DNA from: Artemia franciscana
Taxonomy: Eukaryota; Arthropoda; Branchiopoda; Anostraca; Artemiidae
Length of the DNA stretch: 64,000 nucleotides
Assembly (NCBI RefSeq): GCF_032884065.1
Contig: NC_088871.1
Coordinates: 19,116,944-19,180,943 of the forward strand
Reading direction: 5' to 3'
This document shows, piece by piece, positions 46,160 through 58,683 of the stretch. A model generated the notes under the pieces. The model was not told the origin of the DNA and did not search any database. It saw nothing but the letters and a program-made list of their open reading frames with translations. The first letter of the stretch is position 1. Each line of letters starts with the position of its first letter. The translations under genes were made by a program, and so were the position numbers.

Positions 46160-48460
46160 GGTCAGCATGTATTTTTCTGACATCATAGTCTTTCGTCTCC
46201 AATTGTTGATCTCAATCTGTTCTTCACGATCTTCATTTTACTGAATATTTGTTCACCTTCGACCAATGTTACCGGATTTTTTTTTGTAAATATGAATGCT
46301 CTGTACACTAAGGGCAATCCTCCTTTATTCTTCTTCGCTAGAGAAAATAGCTGGGCAAACTCAACTACGCTTCCAGAAACTCTGTCGTTTTCACGCTTGC
46401 AAACTTCTGCAAAAACTAACATTTGGGACTAGAAGGATTGGAAAGACAAATCTGCTATTGGGAACGTGGCACTAAAAGCTTGACACTGCAAAGATTCAAG
46501 GTTCATGAGGCAATCAAATACAGGGAGTACCAGCTTCTTTGTTTCTTTGAATGCTAGGGACAACTCTTCAACTACCACTGTTAAAATTTTCTTAAACTCA
46601 GTAACATAAAATTTGGCAAGCGACACCTGCAACACTTCACTTGTTCTGTCGCCATCGGGGTATCTTCGAGGAAGTTACTGCTGACGATGATAACGTCTAT
46701 GTTCCCCCTCCAACCAAGATTAGAATTCTTCGTCAGTCATAGGACAATCATCGTCGTCTTCTCCGCAATTAATTGCTAGGCCATAATGAGAGATGCCGTT
46801 ACTTGACCAGCGAGTTTGCTCATGTCACTCATGAATTGTTTGATGACAGTCACCGTGGCTTTCGTCAAGTTGCACGCACTGACGATACCTAGCTCTACCG
46901 CTTGAAGTTCACGAATCAGGATGTTTGTTCGAGAAAGTAATGCCCTCATGAACATCGGCTGTGCTATGAATTTGAATCTAATAATGGAACGAAGAAACCC
47001 TTCGGACTTCGACTTGGTGTCTGTATCAAGGGTGTCTGAATTTGCCATTTCTCTCAGTAGTCCAAAAACTTCTGGCAGAACACTCAAAAGCACTTCAAGC
47101 GACTCTGGTCTTGCGGACCACCTTGGTTCTGACATTCACTTTAGATGAAGCTTGCCATCAACTTCTCCTACAGCCTTGCAGTACAGATTGAAGCACTTGG
47201 ATCGCCCGGTGAAAAAATTATAGGTTTGCTGTAAGACACAAAACATGTTGCGGGTCAAGGAGCTTTATTCACAGCAATGCTCCACTATAATGTTCCCATG
47301 TTCCCTCTGTGGGTGAGGCACCTGAGGTACGGAAAATTTCTTCCTAGCTTCTTGGAAATGTGAGTCTGTGCTCCCTCAAAACGGCCACTCATGCTGCTGG
47401 AAAATCATAGCATTGAAATGCCAATTTGTCTTCATTGATACCAAGCTTACTCATAACTTTCAGAATTTCTTCCTAAAGATCGACTCCTCTCTTCGACTCC
47501 AATTCAACGACGGTGAGTGAGCACTCTTTAGTGGCTCTTTCGACATCAACGTATCGGACATCTGCAGCTAAACGTTCGTTGTGGCTGACAGCCAGTGTTC
47601 CGTCTGCAAACCCTCCAAAGAAGTGAGCTTCATTAACCTCCACTACGATTCTCAGAACCAGCTCTGTTCCAACAATGGCAATCAATTCGTTTTGACTACA
47701 TCCAGACAGATAGCTAGTGACATGTGGCTTGTTCTGCTTACTTATCCATTGATTCATTTCAGTGTTGTGCCTCGAAAGCAGATTGACTAACTCAACGTAT
47801 CAACGATCTTTGCCACGAAATGCAAGACCTTGTTTACTTAGCGCGGTAGTGATGTCGAGCAACATGCCTATGATACGATGTCCTCTCTCCTTTTCTTTTT
47901 CTGACTCTATATCCTTTTGGAGTTTCTCTTGGCCAACTAATTAGGGCAAAGAATTGTATCTCGCTACAAAAGAAACGAGATCACCAACAGAAGCTTTATC
48001 GCCATTTGATTCGAAATAAGTAACGAGCATTCCAGACTTGACACCCTTGCTACGCATCTTGTGCCAGTTTCTATTTCCAGCAACGAAAGCCGCATCTTTG
48101 TTCCTGTATTCGTTTCCAGGTCCAGTTGGGAACAAGGAACACACGAAGCACTATGATGAATCTTTTTCCACACTACACTCTAAGTGCGGGTACTCATTAT
48201 ACCAGTTTTTAACGAAGTGCAGTTTGTGTTTGGAACTCTGTTCTTGGATTGCCTCGTTTACTAGGAAGTTGAGCTTTGGCTGAAAAGGTCCTAGCTCAAT
48301 AAGTTTCAGCTTTTCAGAGCCTGAAAGTTGCTTTTTCCTCAACCCAGGATCATGCTAGACTCTTACAGTTTCAACCCGATGCAGAGTTTCGGCCTCTGAA
48401 TCACCCGATTCACTTCCCTTTCTTTTTTGAGCAAGGAATTTCTCAGACTCACTCATAAGT
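46160..48460 (-). pseudogene. hAT-type transposase relic, ZMYM1-like (TTF finger + DUF4371)
   Basis: Likely start MSESEKFLAQKRKGSESGDS near 48456. After a stop come DPGLRKKQLSGSEKLKLIEL, LGPFQPKLNFLVNEA, then YNEYPHLECSVEKDSS, a stop and CFVCSLFPTGPGNEYRNKDA, the TTF-type zinc finger. Next are GNRNWHKMRSKGVKSGMLVT, GHRIIGMLLDITTALSKQGL with AFRGKDR, SYLSGCSQNELIAIVGTELV, EVNEAHFFGGFADGTLAVSH (catalytic-site region, ADGT in place of ADxT) and RYVDVERATKECSLTVVELE. Then come degraded CYDF, RWSARPESLEVLLSVLPEVF (47135-46776), VSLAKFYVTEFKKILTVVVE and NKGGLPLVYRAFIFTKKNPV near 46300, the dimerisation region. It covers almost the whole family length with many stops and shifts. It is more complete than the relic at 12.4 kb and from another subfamily. 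No terminal repeats found. Confidence 0.9.
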
Positions 48461-49612
48461 CTATTTTCATATTGAGTATACGATCTTCCGATGTCTAGTG
48501 TATGTATTACACCACACAACTTGTTGGTAACGGAATCTGATTTAGCTGAAAGTTTCAATTGTTCTGCTGCCTCCGTACATTCAATAGCACAAGAAAGTAC
48601 AGCGAAGATATTGCATCAAATTTATCAGAAGTTTCTTCCAAAGGCTGTAGACAATTTTATATTGCGCTGTTTCGCACATTAAAACCAAGAAAGAAATAAC
48701 CGCGAAACAGTTCAGACCGATATCAACAAACACTTTGTGTGAATAGAAACCATATGTAAACAGAAACAGACATGTTCTATAAAATTGCGCTATAGAACCA
48801 CATTAAAAGTACCAGACCGTAATCCTTCTATGCAGCTTATTTGAAATGCTTCATCCGCGTTAAGCAGAAGCTTTCACGTATAAATGGGCTGAGAAAACTG
48901 CTACACGATGTAAAATAAATGTCCATGTGCTTCTGTGTGGGCGATTCTCTAGCATTGCCAGTTTCTGTAGTAAATACCTATTTCGGCTTCCTGCTAAATT
49001 CTACAAAAGGGTTCCGAGAAAGATTATATAGCTTAAACATATTCCTTATCCAGTTCTTTGTACAAAAAATATTTCAATATAAGGACGCTCAATATTTGGA
49101 ACAGAACAATCGCTGCCTCATACACAGGACTATCTTTTGTTTCCGAACAAACAATGGACAACTGCTCAGCCAAATGAATTGCTAGTTATTTCTTATTTGG
49201 AAGTTTAAGGTAAATGTCTACTAATTTTATCTGTTTTGCCCTTTCTTGGAATTCCAGTTCTACATAAAATTATTATTCTTTCTCCCTATCTGAAAATCTT
49301 GATACTCTCTCATTTTAGTTTTTAATTCGCCTTAATTACGTACAACGGAAATTGTCTTGGAAGACCATAACTACATATTTAGGGGAAAATATGTTTTTCA
49401 GCTCTGTTAGACGATAAGATTTACCCACAATTAGTGAATCAGATAAGTTTGTGACAGCTAGTTTATGCATTTAGTGTCCAAATTTCGGGAGGTTTGCCTC
49501 CCTAACTAGTATATGTTTAATTATACTTACAACAAGGAAGGGACAAGGCTGCAACTATGAACCACTAAAACATGAGGCCATTTTGTTCTCAAATTTTTAT
49601 AGTTTACTTGTG
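48461..49612. other. Intergenic, no gene seen
   Basis: Upstream side of the hAT relic. No terminal inverted repeat or other gene recognised. Confidence 0.5.
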
Positions 49613-49647
49613 TTTTAACAAGACGACTTGTTAAAATAAGTCGTCTT
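49613..49647. repeat. Two overlapping dyads
   Basis: TTTTAACAAG-ACGA-CTTGTTAAAA (49613-49636) overlaps AAGACGACTT-8 nt-AAGTCGTCTT (49620-49647). The two hairpins share bases and exclude each other. Confidence 0.85.
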
Positions 49648-50269
49648 TTGTACTTTCTTGGGCTTAATCTTCACCTCAGTTTCGTTTTTCAGTTCTTTGG
49701 AATGATGCTTTTGCAAGTGGGTTGCTCGATAATCTGAGCCGAATTCAAAATATCTCTTATCTTTATTTTAATCCTTGTACACTTCACAAACAAGCTTCGT
49801 CCTAGTTCTGGATCTTTTTCCTTGTCCTCCAAACATTTTCCCTTATTGAGGCGCAACACAATACAATACATCAAACTTTCGTATCTTATGGTTCTAGATC
49901 TAATGTTGCACTAATTCAAAATCACACTTACTTTGACATTTTGGAACTTGATACAACTGGCGGCCGAATTTGAGCTTCCCTTGTTCACAATAAACTATTT
50001 GGTTTCCTAGTGAAATGGCATTTCCTGTATTTCAAATCAACATTGAGAATTTGCTTAGGGTTTTAAATGGATTGACAATATTCTCTTTCGAATTTAGAAT
50101 AAGAATAAATATACTTAATGTATTATTTACCGCAAGAGCTTCGGATGCATCGGTTTCATCCCCGGTGCTGTATTTCTGATATTCGGAATTGCTGCAATTT
50201 CCGGTCAGTTTTTTTTTTTTTACGTTTAAAACAGATATGGCTCCCGGGATTCGCCCAACTTTAATTATG
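49648..50269. other. Intergenic, no gene seen
   Basis: No coding motif. A short poly-T run is at 50210-50221. Confidence 0.5.
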
Positions 50270-50795
50270 TGTTTGTTGGCACTAATAGATCAGCGCAATG
50301 TGTGTTTTATTATATGCTTTCCCGATGAAAGTTGACAGAATTACGTTCATTTTGAGTTTGCTAGTGGTGGTCTGTGCCGACAGACCCGTAAACTGTCGAG
50401 GGTTGCCAACGAAAGTTGATAAACTTTTGTTTCTTATATGCTTTAAATAATTTCCTTTAATCTGTATTTGTTGGCGCTCTGTGCCAATAGACAAGTAAAC
50501 TTTCGAGCGCTGCCCAATGAAAGCTTGCAGAATTAGCCTTTTTTTATGGGTTTGTTGGTATTTTGTGCTGACAGACTAGTAAACTTTCGAGCAATGCCCA
50601 ATGATAGCTTACAGAATTAGCCTTTTTATGTGTTTGTAGGTGCTTTGTGCTGAAAGACTAGTAAACTAGCGTTTCCTGACGGAAGCTTACAGAATTAGCT
50701 TTTTTTATGTGTTTGTTGGCGCTCCGTGCCGACGGACGGGTAAACTTCCGAGCATTGCCCGACGAAAGTTGACAAAAAATTGGTTTGACGAATAC
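50270..50795. repeat. Tandem repeat, about 80-107 bp, five units
   Basis: GTAAACT recurs at 50388, 50495, 50580, 50661 and 50740. It follows GTGCCGACAGAC-like words and precedes TTCGAGCAATGCCCAATGAA-like and GCTTACAGAATTAGCC-like words. Spacing is 107, 85, 81 and 79 bp. Minus-strand frames through it are repeat translations. Confidence 0.87.
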
Positions 50796-52595
50796 ACTTT
50801 CGTCAGGCTTCATCCGTAGAGAGTATATTCTTAAGACCTTTAGAGGGGGAGGCCCCTTCCTATAGTGACGCACCTGCTTGACACTGTGTCAGAGAATTCC
50901 AGTTTTACCGTAGTGGATCTGTCTAGCCAAGAGGCGCCAAAAACATCTGGATATCAGGATATCAGGTGAGTTAATTCAAAATCGCTTAGAATTCACTTCA
51001 AGAGGCTGTAAAATTTCTCACTTTAAACTTTTGCAGAGCCAGTTATCGCTCTGGTTACTGACGAACGGAAATCTTCGCCAACTAACCTATCTAAATCAGT
51101 TTGTCACGAACAGGACGTATACTAGTGATTGATCCATGACCGTTTATTTGATCGATCATAACTTTTCCTTTTATTGGTTCTGAGAGCTCTGGGTTTGTGT
51201 TTTTGTAAGAGTATCTTTTTGGAAATTCTTTTCTTCCTCAAATTGACCTCATTGTTGGCTCAAGCGTCAAAGCAGAACTAGTCACTAATTCAGATTCAGT
51301 CAAATCCATGGACATTTCTTCAAATCAGATAGGAATTATAGATTTCTTGTTTTCAGGACTATTTAAATAAAATTTCATGCTTTTCTTTCTTTTCTTTTCC
51401 CCTGTTTTAATGTAAAAGCAACATTTCATTTTTATTGTTTTTATTATAATCTAGAACGCATTTCAGCTAACCGAGAGTTGCATTTTTAAAAACATGGTTT
51501 AAATTTTACAAAGTTGACTGAGTGAAATATATTCATTTTTCTCATGTCAACACATTTGTAAGAAATTATATGAAAAACATTATTCTGTTTACTTCTATTT
51601 TAATTTTTTTAAATTCTGAAATATGACCTTTTTGCAATTGAGAAATAAATTTTTACGCTACCTTCTTTTATTTCCGCAAAACTCGACTTTAAGAAAAAAA
51701 GAAAATTGCAGTCAAATTTTTCTATTGTATTTAAGCAATATTGTGTAGGTTTGTAATCTTATTATCCTTTAGATAAAATAAAGCCTCTTAAAATTATTTC
51801 TAAATGATTTTGGATTCTTTCTATTTGTGTTGTTGACCCTAGGTGGACTAGGCCTAGTATCTCAGCCAAATTAAAGATGTTCCAGAAACATTTATGAAGG
51901 TCCATATAAAATCATTATTGTGAAAATTGCATTTTGCAAAGTAGCATCGTTAAAGACGATCTAAATTAATGAAATGAAATCCTAGCGGTAATCCAGATTA
52001 AGTGTTAACTATTCACTATTCCTGTTGTTGGCATGTGTAACTCTATGTAAGCTAATAGGACTTCAACTAAGTTTAAGCTGTATTGCATGCATGCTTTAAA
52101 AGGAAATATATTTATAAAATAAAGTAAGTAAGCCTATAGGTTACAAGCCCATTTGATTCTTTATTTTATACTTTTTATCAATGTAATTGGCCTAGTTTTT
52201 ACCCTTAAAATGGGCTCCATTCCATAACAGTCCCAGACATGGTCCTGAATAACTGGCTATAGGCTATATCCTATATCTTTGTTGCTTATTATCTTGGTAT
52301 GCTTCATGGCTTCTTTGATGAAACTGTTTTACCTATGAAAACCACTCTGTCTAATTGATTTTAGTAGAATTGCTAAGTGAAATCACTTCTAGGCTATTGC
52401 AAATTCAAATTTAATCAGTTTTTGACCTAATGTAACCATAAAGGATTTTAGTGCTGAGAAAATGTAGCATTATTTGGTTGAAAACAACCAGTAGAAAATG
52501 TAGCATTGTTTCACCTTAAATTACCTTAAATTGCATTTGCCAGCGAGTAAGGTGGTAGATCCTCCTGTAGTTCTTGCTGGTGGTGAGTGATGTAA
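50796..52595. other. Intergenic, no gene seen
   Basis: AT-rich, no recognised element over 1.8 kb except the edge of the LINE 3' region after about 52500. Confidence 0.5.
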
Positions 52596-53010
52596 TTATG
52601 TTGGCTTAGCTTCCCAGTCCAGCCTCCACTCAGCCCTCTCCCAGTCCCTGTTGACACCAGCCTTGAAGGAGTGGGGAGTCTCAGCTTGGATGGTAGACTT
52701 GGATAGACTATTCCAGAGGGGGACCACCCGAATAGAAAAGAAACCACGTTGTTCCATTCTCCGACATCCAGGCAGGTGAAACTTAAGACTGTGACCTCTT
52801 GAATTGTTAGCCAGGGAGGGGGTGAAGATCTGGTTCAGGTGACTGGATTTGAAAATTTTGCATGCCATGATCACATCTCCTCTATATCTTCGATAGGTGA
52901 GGGTTGGAAGTCTCAGAGATCCTAGGCGATCCTGGTAAGGGACATTATTTAAGCCACAGACCAGTTTGGTTGCTCTCCTTTGGACACTTTCAAGGGCTCT
53001 TGTGTCCATT
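52596..53010 (-). pseudogene. CR1-like LINE, C-terminal region of ORF2
   Basis: The minus frame reads ALESVQRRATKLVCGLNNVP, then YQDRLGSLRLPTLTYRRYRG, DVIMACKIF, RGHSLKFHLPGCRRMEQRGF, FSIRVVPLWNSLSKS, AGVNRDWERAEWR and a stop. The signature LESVQRRATK...YRRxRGD...FFSxRVVxxWNSLP is the conserved C-terminal domain of CR1/L2/jockey-like ORF2 proteins, downstream of the RT. About 135 residues are clean, so this is one of the better-preserved coding pieces here. An RT palm of similar style lies 1.1 kb upstream on the same strand (54128-54834). The two may be halves of one element separated by an insertion or by decay. Confidence 0.93.
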
Positions 53011-54127
53011 TTATTTTGGGGAAAGGCCAAAGTCAAGCCAAACTTGACTTTGTCAAAACAACCAATAATGTTGTTTTTTGTCAAAAACAACCAATAATAC
53101 ATTGTTTAATTGGAAATTTATCATATTTCAGAGCTCAAACAGTGCTTAAGTTTGAATTTGTGATTAAAGCAATTATTATATTTGTAAAGAAAAAAAAATG
53201 CATCTAGTGGTATGTTCACTTTATTGGTAAGTCAATTATTTGAACTGCAAAATATTTAGCAAAGTAAATACATCACTTGATACCTTTTAATGCTCTTTCC
53301 AAGTTCAATAACCATTTTTAGGAAAAATCCCATTTTGAGCCCTTAATTAGGCCCAAAAGGTAACTTATTGTCATGTCTTTAGTTTTTAAATTATGAAATG
53401 AAGTCAAAAGGTTAGTTGAAAACTAGTTAAATATAATAATTAACTGTAAATTTAGGGCATTTTATATTACTGTTCTACAGATAAGGTGAACATGCCATTT
53501 GATGCCTTTTTTTGAGCTCTTTCTGAGTATAATAATTACTTTTCTTAGAAATTCAGTGTTAAGCCCATTACAGACCTTCAACAATGATACCTTGTTTGCT
53601 TATTTTTGGCTATAAAACAGCATAAGGAATAAAAACAACAGTTCTTGCTTCATCACATGCAGAATAATTATAGTTAACAGAATTCAGTTACAGCTCCACT
53701 ATATTTAATCCCTACCAACCTCATGTGAACTATGTAGCCTGAATTTTACTTTTCCCATGTGCTCTCTGGTTTGCTATTTCATCACAGTTGGCTCAGTTTA
53801 TGGGTAACCCATTTTAAACAAGAGCAATGCTGACAGCAGTACAATGAGTAGTATCTAAAACTAGAGAAAATAGTATCATCCAAGAGGGTTTGTAAAGGGC
53901 TTAACAATTTTAGAAACTCAATTAATATCTAAGTTAAATGTTTATTGTATTCAGAAAGAGAGTAAAAAAAGCATCATACAGTATGTTCACCTTATTTGTC
54001 AGTCAGTACTATAAACTGCATCAAGTTAGCTTTTAAACAAGGCCTTAGGCAACTCTATGATGCTTCAAAGAAATGATCACCAGACCTTTTAAGGGTTAAC
54101 CATACAATTTGTCCCAGAAACGATTAT
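53011..54127. repeat. Spacer between two LINE pieces with loose direct repeats
   Basis: TATGTTCACTTTATTGGTAA near 53211, GATAAGGTGAACATGCCATT near 53480 (partly inverted) and TATGTTCACCTTATTTGTCA near 53980 suggest diverged copies of a roughly 100-bp unit. No coding motif. Confidence 0.4.
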
Positions 54128-54834
54128 TTATTTTAACAAAACAAAAAGTAAGCCACAGGCCTTTGTATTTGGAAAGAGTATAAAAAAGGCATTAAATGAT
54201 TCATTCACTTTGTTTCTAGCTAAATTATATGAAAAATAGTATAATATGTCCAATACATGTTTATCAATTTTGAGACTCAAATCAAAGCAAACCCCAAGGT
54301 CTTGAACATACTCCACACTTGAAATTGAATTACCATCCACAAAGTAATGGTAATATTGTAGAAGTCTATGCAAACAGTGCACAACAATGCACTTGGTTTT
54401 GTTAATGAACATAGAGTTCACTATCCACCACCAGTACAGAGCAGCCACATCCTCTTGAAGTAAAGAAATCTCGTGTTCATTCATGACAGACTTGTAAACT
54501 TTCACATCATCCATGAACATTTTAAAGGTCAAATTACTAACAACATGTGTTAAGTCATTGATGAAAAGGCAGAAGAGTACCAGCCCAAGACAACTGCCTT
54601 GTGAAACTCCACTTATTACATACATGGGTGCTGACAAAGCATAACTTACCAGAACCTGTTGGGTTCTATTTGTAAGATAATTCATTATCCATGCTTCAGT
54701 TCACAGACTGTTTATGCTTCAGTTACTATATAGTTGGCATTTTTTCATCAGAAGTGAGATGGAAATGTTGTCAAAATGCTCTGGGAAAGTCAATATAAAG
54801 ACAAGCAAACAAAGTACCGTTATCAGCCATCAAC
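54128..54834 (-). pseudogene. CR1-like LINE reverse transcriptase palm
   Basis: On the minus strand, about 54834-54690 gives YIDFPRAFDNISISLL, then breaks. 54685-54128 reads MNYLTNRTQQVLVSYALSAP, VISGVSQGSCLGLVLFCLFI, NDLTHVVSNLTFKMFMDDVK, VYKSVMNEHEISLLQEDVAA, and ISSVEYVQDLGVCFDLSLKI, DKHVLDI. These are RT motifs 3-7 in order. The catalytic box is MDDVKVY where FADD is usual: both Asp remain but Ala is replaced by Met. SGVSQGS replaces SGVPQGS. The end decays at 54128 and does not reach the C-terminal domain found at 52.6-53.0 kb. Confidence 0.92.
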
Positions 54835-56314
54835 TGAAAATCATTAATCACCTCCAGAAGTTGTGTGTTGACCCACTACAGTTATACAATTAGCCCATTA
54901 TGCTTTACAACTAAATGTTGCTCTAGAACTAAATCAAAAGGGACTGTGTGTATGCTGGTTGCCAATAAGACATCTCAGCAATATACCATGATCAGCTGAG
55001 GGTATTAAGTTAAAACTTTCAGGGCTACTACTATTGCTACTTGTGCTTTTACAATTTAACTAAATCAAAAGAGTTTAAGAGTATCCAGGTTGTCAAAGAC
55101 CATGGATAGCATTCTTTTGGAATGGTATCAAGTTTTATTTTTCAGGTCAGCCTGAGGAGGTACAAAACTAAATTAAACAATATTAATTGTTTCAAAATTT
55201 AACAGATTATATGTTGTTCAAAATTCTCAAAAAAGTCACTTTTCCTGTTGTCTCTTCCTTAGAGCTAATTATGTGTTTATCTGAAAACTCTTTCAAAACA
55301 ACATCTAAAACACAAGTGCAGTTAAATTTGAATACAAATTTCTTTTGTCACACTTTTGTCTTTTGTCTGACACTATGGTCAGAAAAAACTTATTTGCTAG
55401 CAATTGGTTGAAATGCAGGCTAAATCTTAGAAATATGTACTGGAACTTCTTATTTCCAATTGACTGAGCCTCCTCTGAAGCTTATTCAACCACCCATTCC
55501 ACATGAAGTTCTTCTGGAAAAAAATAAATGAACAAATATTAATACACTTAACTCTTATGGTTATTAGATCCAATTTACTATAACTTAAAATTGAAGCATT
55601 TGAATATCATTTTTTTCGAGTTTAAAATAAGATCATCTGACCACACTTTTAATGAAAACTAGGTCAATAGACAAGCTAAGTCACTAAGAGAATTCTTGCC
55701 AATCTAATTGGTGAATAGACTTTCATTTATTCCGGCTTAGTTTTTTTTTTTTTTTTTATTTGATTCAGTCTTTCTTCTGCTCAGTTAAAGCTTATTCAAA
55801 AGGATAGTTTTCCTTCTTTTTCTGAGCACTGAAAACACCTGGGCCCCCTGAAGAAATATCTACATCTATTATTATTGCTTCTTTGTTGTCCACTGGCTGA
55901 TATTTTTCTCAGCTATTTAATACTATTTTTTTTCTTGTTTGTCATGTGTCAATCCTGCCTGTAGTCCTTTGTGTCTTTAACAGTTTACAGGACTAATGTA
56001 ATTTTATATCAACTAATATTTCACCTTTTTGGAATTATAATTACCTGTGCTATAAGACACTTAATATTTCTGATAACAAGAGACATAAGTCAGACAGACG
56101 GCCTTTTAAACTGAGGATTACAGTAATACACAAAACAGAATCATATTCAATCGTTTTTCTGCCAGCCTATTTGCGCTTCTGTGCTCCGAAAATTGCAAGG
56201 CATTGTAAAATGTGTAAAATACTGGGAAAATACATCAATAAGTGGTAAAATAGGTAAAATACCAATTTTATGCGATTTTTTAAAATTACAGTAAAATATG
56301 TAAAATACCCAATT
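54835..56314. other. Intergenic, no gene seen
   Basis: AT-rich, with a poly-T run at 55741-55757 and a GTAAAATA-type short repeat at about 56205-56310. A 74-codon plus frame at 55187-55411 has no recognisable domain. Confidence 0.5.
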
Positions 56315-56420
56315 TTGATTATTTGACTTTATTTCTGCTCTTTTCTGGTTTAATGGAGCTACTTCTCTTTAAACACTTATTTTGTGGAAATTTGTTTTTG
56401 TTTTTTAATTAATCATATAT
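56315..56420 (+). repeat. Dispersed repeat, third copy
   Basis: GATTATTTGACTTTATTTCT, then GGTTTAATGGAGCTACTTCT, TTTTGTGGAAA and AATTAATC match the blocks at 11335-11470 (minus) and 11640-11790 (plus). Confidence 0.65.
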
Positions 56421-56736
56421 TAAAGATAGAAATTTAAATTTATGCCCCATTCAGTGGTCAGGTAATATTTTTGTCTCTGGACTTGTCTGAAGAAAACACT
56501 CAAGAACAGTTTAATCAGGCTAATTAAAAAAAAAAAAAACTTCCTGGAGTTGTACATTTTGGCTTTGGGTTATTTCAAAGATTTTTATGTTGAAGCTAGT
56601 TCAACTATTTCCAAAATTCTGAAATCAACATAGGCAACTATACTTTGGAGGTTTAAAGGAGTGTTCTTTGAATAAATTATACTTTGATCATTTTTGTGTG
56701 TGTGTGCATGTGTGCACGTATTTATTCCATCATAGA
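56421..56736. other. Intergenic with TG repeat
   Basis: Poly-A at 56526-56539 and GTGTGTGTG at about 56696-56705 just before element G. Confidence 0.6.
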
Positions 56737-58413
56737 TCAAACAGTTCATGGTAACAAACTGTAGTAAGGAGCGACCCAGCTCAATAGTAACCTAAACTAT
56801 AAAAAATAGAATTTTGATACCAATAGCCACATCAAAAGAATCGCATTTTAATGCTGATTTTAAATATACAAGTTTCATTAAGATGAGTTATACCCATCAG
56901 AAGTTACGAGCCTGAGAAAATTTGCCTCATTTTAGAAAATACCCCCTAAACACCCCCTAAAATTCATACAATCTTAACGAAAATCACACCATCAGATTCA
57001 GCGTATCAGAGAACCTTATTGCAGAAGTTTCAAGCTCCTATCTACAAAAATGTGGAATTTTGCATTTTTTGCCAGAAGACTGATCATAGATGCGTGTTTA
57101 TTTGTTGTTTTTTTCCCCAGGGGTGATCATATTGGCTGAGTGGTCCTAGAATCCTGCGAGAGGGCTCATTTCAACGTAAATTAAAAGTTCTAGTGCCCTT
57201 TATAAGTGAAAAAAATTGGAGGGCACCTAGGCCCCCTCCCACGCTCATTTTCCCACAAAGTCACCAGATCAAAATTCTGAGATAGCCATTTTATTCAGCA
57301 TAGTCGAAAAACCTAATAACTATGTCTTTAGGGGCGACTTACTCCCCTGCAGTCCCCGTGGGAGGGGCTGCAAGTTGAAAACTTTTACCTGTGTTCACAT
57401 ATAGTAATGGTTACTCGGAAGTGTACAGACGTTTTCAGGGGGATTTTTTTGGTTTGGAGGGAGAGTTGAGGGGGGGGGGGTTACGTGGGAGGATATTTCC
57501 ATGGAGAAACTTCTCATGGGGGAAGAGAATTTCAATGAAGGGGGCACAGGGTTTTACAGCTTTATTTGAAAAAAAACAATAAAAAAATAAATATGAAAAG
57601 TTTTTTCTACTGAAAGTAAGGAGCAGCATTAAAACTAAAAACGAACAAAAATTATTACGCATATGAGGGGTTTACCTCCTCGTTATACCTCGCTCTTTAC
57701 GCAAAAGTATTTTTAGTAATTTCAACTATTTATTCCATGGCCTTTGTGATTCATAGGTCATTCTTAAGGAATTGGGACACACTCTAAGCTTTAGTGTGAA
57801 GAGCGAGGTATCGACGATGGTTGAACCCCCTCATATACGCAATACAAACCTACGAATATAGAAGTTCGTTACGTAAGTTAATTTGTAAGTTACGTATATT
57901 TTTTACCAATGAAAACGTTTGTAAAAAATTAAAAGTTATAGTTGCTTTTTTAAGTAATCAAAAACTTGGAGGGCAATTAGGCCTCCTCCTTCGCTTCTTT
58001 TTTCTCAAAATCTTCAGATTAATTGCAATTAATTAATATGCAAATTTTGTTTTAATTATTTATGTGTGGAGAGCCAAGATCAAAACATTCATTAAATCAA
58101 AAACGTCCAGAAATTAAATAAAAAAAACAAGTTTTTGTAACGGAAAGTAAGGAGCGACATTAAAACTTAAAACGAACAGAAATTACTCCGTATATGAAAG
58201 GGGATTTTCCTCCTGAACGCCCCACTCTTTACGCTAAAGTTTCCTACTGTTTTAAAAAGTAGAGTTAAGAGAAAGGGTCAAACTCTAGCGTAAAGAGTGA
58301 GGCGTTGAGGAGGAAAATCCCCTTTCATAAACGGAGTAATTTCTGTTCGTTTTAAGTTTTAATGTTGCTCCTTACTTTCCATTACAAAAACTTGTTTTTT
58401 TGTTTTTTTTAAT
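56737..58413 (+). repeat. Hairpin element copy G
   Basis: Starts TCAAACAGTTCATGGTAACA. It carries the usual blocks, with no extra internal hairpin. The terminal fold-back, about 58113-58413, has arms ATTTTCCTCCTGAACGCC and GGCGTTGAGGAGGAAAAT, a variant found in both arms of this copy only. The loop is in state 1 (CCTACTGTTTTAAAAAG first). A G-run lies at 57470-57480. Confidence 0.87.
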
Positions 58414-58683
58414 TAACAACAAAGACCACATTTTCTTTAGGTAGGAAAAAACTTTAAATTCAAGCTTTTGAAGAGTGGCATCAATAGGCATTTTTAGGAA
58501 GGGCTGGTGTCAAAAATGTGTTTTCTATATCTAGGAGGAATAAAATGTGTCTTTATTTTCATTTTTTCAATAAAAATACCAAACAAGGCATTTTTCAACT
58601 AAAATACCCAAAATGGTATCTTTTTATGGCACTTGGTATTAACCAAGTGACATATAGCAGTCGCCAATTCTGTCGGTCTGTCG

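Noticed and set aside
46921..48682. Plus-strand frames of 60-81 codons
   Set aside because: They are antisense to the ZMYM1-like transposase relic.
49613..49647. Intrinsic transcription terminator
   Set aside because: A bacterial-type signal has no meaning here and there is no gene upstream.
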